Shown here: piece after piece, positions 5,525-7,902 of the stretch | Layout of the letters: every line of letters begins with the position of its first letter | Position numbering within the stretch: position 1 is the first letter of the stretch | NCBI GenBank assembly: GCA_025656895.1 | Contig: JAHXHF010000168.1 | Coordinates: 1 to 7,902, forward strand | DNA: 7,902 nt | Reading direction: 5' to 3' | Source: a gamma proteobacterium symbiont of Bathyaustriella thionipta | Lineage (GTDB): Bacteria > Pseudomonadota > Gammaproteobacteria > Chromatiales > Chromatiaceae | Made by a program: the position numbers and the translations under genes | The notes under the pieces: model-generated | Database searches by the model: none | Told to the model about the DNA's origin: nothing | Seen by the model: the letters and a program-made list of their open reading frames with translations, nothing else

Positions 5525-7489
5525 ATGAAATCAGGGTTCGATTATCAGGAAGCATTTTCACGCAACATTGGTTGGGTAACGGAGCAGGAACAGCAGCAAC
5601 TGCGTTTAAAAAGAGTGGCCATTGCCGGCTTGGGAGGCGTAGGTGGCAGCCACCTGCTAACCGCTACCCGCATGGGCATAGGGGCGTTTCATATTGCCGA
5701 TCTGGATACATTTGAGCAGGCCAATTTTAACCGCCAGGCCGGCGCGGCCATGCGCCATGTGGGGCGAGCCAAGATTGATGTGTTGCAGGAACTGGCTGAA
5801 GACATCAATCCTGCGCTGGATATAAAAAAATTTTCCAATGGGGTGCAGATGGAGAATCTGGACGATTTTCTACAGGACGTTGATCTGTATGTGGATGGAC
5901 TGGATTTTTTTGCAGTGGAGATTCGCCAGGCCGTATTCGCCGCTTGTGCTGAAAAGGGAATTCCGGCGATAACAGCGGCACCTCTGGGCATGGGGGTTTC
6001 CCTGTTGTGTTTTATGCCGGGCAAGATGAGCTTTGAAGAATATTTTGGTCTGCAAGGCCAAACGCAAGATGAAAAATATCTGCGTTTTCTCAATGGCCTG
6101 TCACCTACGCGCTTACAATTGAAAGCATTGGTTGATCCTACCCGACTGGACCTGGAACAGCATAAAGGTCCCTCAACCGCTATGGGTTGTGAACTGTGCG
6201 CGGGTATGCTGATTACGCAGGCTATGAAGATACTGTTGAAGCGTGGCAGGGTTCCGGCTGCACCTGTGTCCTTGCAGTTTGATGCTTACAGCAACCGCCT
6301 GCAAAAGTGTCGCCGAACAGGCGGGCATCGCCACCCTTTACAACGCATTAATCTGCATCTGGCACGGCGGGGCATGGCGATTCGCAATTCGGATAAAGCT
6401 GGAAAATCTAAAAATAAGCGAGCGCTTACACCGGTTGAGCGGGTTTTAAATCAGGCACGCTGGACGCCCAGTGGCGATAATACACAACCCTGGCGTTTTG
6501 AAATTAGTGGCCCATTCAGCGCCGTGATTCATGCCAGTGATACTCGTGATCTGGCCGTTTATGATTTGCAAGGCCATGCCAGCCAGCTTTCTGTCGGAAT
6601 GCTGTTGGAAACCATACGCATAGCCGCCCGTGCCGAGGGTTTGCAGGTGCAGTTGAAAAGGCGGGAAAATTGCCCGGATACGCACATGCTGTTTGATTTG
6701 CAGTTAATAGAGACGGATTCACAGCCGCCTGATGAGCTGTCAACATTTATATGCAAACGCAGTACACAGAGACGCGCGCTGCAAACACAGGTGTTGTCAG
6801 CGCGTGACCGGCAGCGGCTGCAGCAGGTGGTTGGTCCGCATCATCGTATTCACTGGCTGGACAGTGCTGCAAGCAAAAGCCAGGTGGCGCGCATTCTGTT
6901 TTTCAATGGCGGCATTCGTTTGACCATACCGGAAGCCTTTCGAGTGCATCAAAAAATCATTGAATGGAATGCGCGTTTCAGCAAAGACCGTATTCCATCA
7001 CAGGCGGTCGGTATCGATCCCTTGGCCATACGCATCATGCAGTGGGCCATGCACAGCTGGGGGCGGGCACGTTTCCTGAATCGTTATCTGGCGGGAACCT
7101 GGTTGCCCCGTTTGCAAATGGATTTAATCCCCGGCTTGCGCTGTGCCGCACATTTTGTGTTGCTGGCCAATCATGAGCCGCACACTGTGGAAGACTATTT
7201 GCAGGCTGGTGCTGCCATGCAGCGTTTCTGGCTTACTGCAACCAGTCTGGGCGTTCGCTTGCAACCGGAAATGACACCGCTGATTTTTTCAAACTATGCC
7301 GATGAAGGCATTCAGTTCAGTGAAAATAAAACAGCCTTGCGTAAAGCGCAACAATTACGCCAGCGAATGGCAGATCTGCTGGGAGAGAACAGTCTGCAAA
7401 AATCCATGTTCATGGGGCGTCTGGGCTATGGTGAGGCGCCGCAATCGCGTTCTGTACGGCTTTCGCTTGAAGAACTGCAAGTCTCTTGA
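5525..7489 (+). CDS. ThiF/E1-like adenylyltransferase fused to nitroreductase
   Basis: A 654-residue two-domain protein. Residues about 10-270 are a ThiF/MoeB/E1-like domain: nucleotide-binding loop GLGGVGG (35-41), DLD (59-61), NFNRQ with the ATP-contacting arginine at 70, and GRAK (80-83). One CxxC pair (C222, C225) is present, but the second pair of the classical zinc site is not. Such domains adenylate a carboxylate, often a protein C-terminus. Residues about 300-640 are a flavin nitroreductase domain: ARWTPSGDNTQPWRFE (311-326) is the FMN-binding signature, with AAHFVLLAN and a G-x-x-L-Q-P-type segment later, and a GRLGYG end. The linker at about 285-300 is lysine-rich. A similar ThiF-nitroreductase fusion is known in mycobacteria (Rv1355c, annotated MoeY). 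The substrate is unknown. The ATG has CGGGAGA (5507-5513) upstream. It is followed after 2 bp by an RND exporter, so the two form an operon. Confidence 0.88.
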   Translation: MKSGFDYQEAFSRNIGWVTEQEQQQLRLKRVAIAGLGGVGGSHLLTATRMGIGAFHIADLDTFEQANFNRQAGAAMRHVGRAKIDVLQELAEDINPALDIKKFSNGVQMENLDDFLQDVDLYVDGLDFFAVEIRQAVFAACAEKGIPAITAAPLGMGVSLLCFMPGKMSFEEYFGLQGQTQDEKYLRFLNGLSPTRLQLKALVDPTRLDLEQHKGPSTAMGCELCAGMLITQAMKILLKRGRVPAAPVSLQFDAYSNRLQKCRRTGGHRHPLQRINLHLARRGMAIRNSDKAGKSKNKRALTPVERVLNQARWTPSGDNTQPWRFEISGPFSAVIHASDTRDLAVYDLQGHASQLSVGMLLETIRIAARAEGLQVQLKRRENCPDTHMLFDLQLIETDSQPPDELSTFICKRSTQRRALQTQVLSARDRQRLQQVVGPHHRIHWLDSAASKSQVARILFFNGGIRLTIPEAFRVHQKIIEWNARFSKDRIPSQAVGIDPLAIRIMQWAMHSWGRARFLNRYLAGTWLPRLQMDLIPGLRCAAHFVLLANHEPHTVEDYLQAGAAMQRFWLTATSLGVRLQPEMTPLIFSNYADEGIQFSENKTALRKAQQLRQRMADLLGENSLQKSMFMGRLGYGEAPQSRSVRLSLEELQVS

Positions 7490-7491
7490 AC

Positions 7492-7818
7492 ATGCTGGAT
7501 AAAGGTCTGCGCTTATTGCTGCGACACAATATCGCTACGCTGGTATTTTTGTTGCTGATTATCGGCCTGCTGGCCGCTGGTATTCGCCAGTTAACTTTTT
7601 CAAGTGATTATCAGGTCTTTTTTGATAATGATAACCCTGAATTACAGGCTTTCTATGCGCTGCAGGAAACCTATTCAAAAACTGATAATGTGTTATTTGT
7701 GGTGGCTGCGGACAAGGGTAATGTTTTCAGCAGAACAACACTCAGTGCCATTGAAGAACTGACCAGACAAGCCTGGCAGATACCGCATTCCTTACGTGTG
7801 GATTCACTGACTAACTAG
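7492..7818 (+). pseudogene. RND/MMPL-family exporter, cut off by an insertion
   Basis: Only 108 codons remain of what should be an RND/MMPL exporter of roughly 750 or more residues. The start is typical: a basic N-terminus, one membrane helix (about 14-31, rich in Leu and Ile), then SSDYQVFFDNDNPELQAF, an early periplasmic-loop signature of these exporters, and IPHSLRVDSLTN. In the family this last motif normally continues with an aromatic residue, Q and H. Here TAG (7816-7818) follows the Asn codon exactly where an insertion sequence begins; its first two bases are what a Tyr codon would supply. I choose the ATG at 7492, 2 bp after the ThiF fusion stop; a TTG at 7486 overlapping that stop is the alternative. 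The protein would have exported the product of the neighbouring fusion enzyme, by inference. The truncated product cannot form a transporter. Confidence 0.82.
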
Positions 7819-7902
7819 TGTCCGGCAGAAAACTCGCTATTTTCGAGGGGCTATGACCCCGCCCGCCGTCGAATTCAGTCAATTGCCTGCATTTTTGGCC
7901 AC
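7818..7902 (+). mobile_element. Left end of an insertion sequence, cut by the window edge
   Basis: The exporter reading frame stops making family sense at about 7817, and the following GTGTCCGGCAG has the character of an IS terminal inverted repeat. It is followed by a short CTCG/CGAG inverted repeat (7833-7836, 7844-7847), a GAGGGG ribosome binding site and an ATG. Base use changes from the AT-richer exporter to a GC-rich start. The family cannot be fixed from 85 bp; the right end and the target duplication lie outside the window. Confidence 0.65.
7853..7902 (+). CDS. Transposase N-terminus (partial)
   Basis: An ATG at 7853 preceded by GAGGGG (7845-7850) opens a frame that runs off the window after 16 codons, reading MTPPAVEFSQLPAFLA. 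The start resembles the N-termini of DDE transposases such as the ISAs1 or IS4 groups, but 16 residues cannot establish that. The main support is position: just inside a probable IS end that interrupts another gene. Confidence 0.5.
   Translation, partial: MTPPAVEFSQLPAFLA

Noticed and set aside
1..7902. CRISPR array, tRNA or rRNA genes
   Set aside because: No regularly spaced repeats and no cloverleaf or rRNA-like sequence were seen on either strand.

Overview
The window looks like chromosomal DNA of a gammaproteobacterium of moderate GC with a sulfur-oxidising (Sox) capacity. This rests on gene content only: a Tat-exported SoxB thiosulfohydrolase, a proteobacterial-type ArfA ribosome-rescue factor, a DUF2845 protein and an RND/MMPL exporter. 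A methanotroph or a thiotrophic lineage would both fit; the sequence alone does not decide.

Layout, left to right. (1) 84-540: remains of a BrnT/BrnA toxin-antitoxin pair. The antitoxin brnA is intact, but the toxin brnT has lost its start and has a TAG stop just where its N-terminus should be. (2) 541-814: spacer without a convincing gene. (3) 815-1987 (minus): a HupE/UreJ-type exported multi-pass membrane protein, divergent from (4) soxB at 2148-4058 (plus). The 160-bp gap between them holds a good sigma70-type promoter and, between that promoter and soxB, a textbook intrinsic terminator: either a leader attenuator or the end of a very short RNA. (5) 4076-4096: hairpin between convergent genes. 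(6) 4134-4993 (minus): two small exported proteins in tandem, a 180-residue protein with four cysteines and a DUF2845 protein. (7) 5047-5274 (minus): arfA, with a strong terminator hairpin inside its reading frame. (8) 5525-7489 (plus): a 654-residue fusion of a ThiF/E1-like domain and a nitroreductase domain, followed 2 bp later by (9) the first ~108 codons of an RND/MMPL exporter, cut off by (10) the left end of an insertion sequence whose transposase start runs off the window.

How the genes work together. SoxB acts in the periplasm on thiosulfate bound to SoxYZ; none of the other sox genes is in the window, so it stands alone here. The adjacent HupE-like protein may have a metal-related role, but that is inference. 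The ThiF-nitroreductase fusion and the RND exporter were almost certainly one transcription unit, suggesting activation and redox modification of a small molecule or peptide followed by export; the insertion has broken the exporter. ArfA is a stand-alone backup to tmRNA, and its mRNA appears built to end before the stop codon.

Most notable observations: the intra-ORF terminator of arfA, the terminator in the soxB leader, the ThiF-nitroreductase/RND module and its interruption, and the decayed brnT beside an intact brnA.
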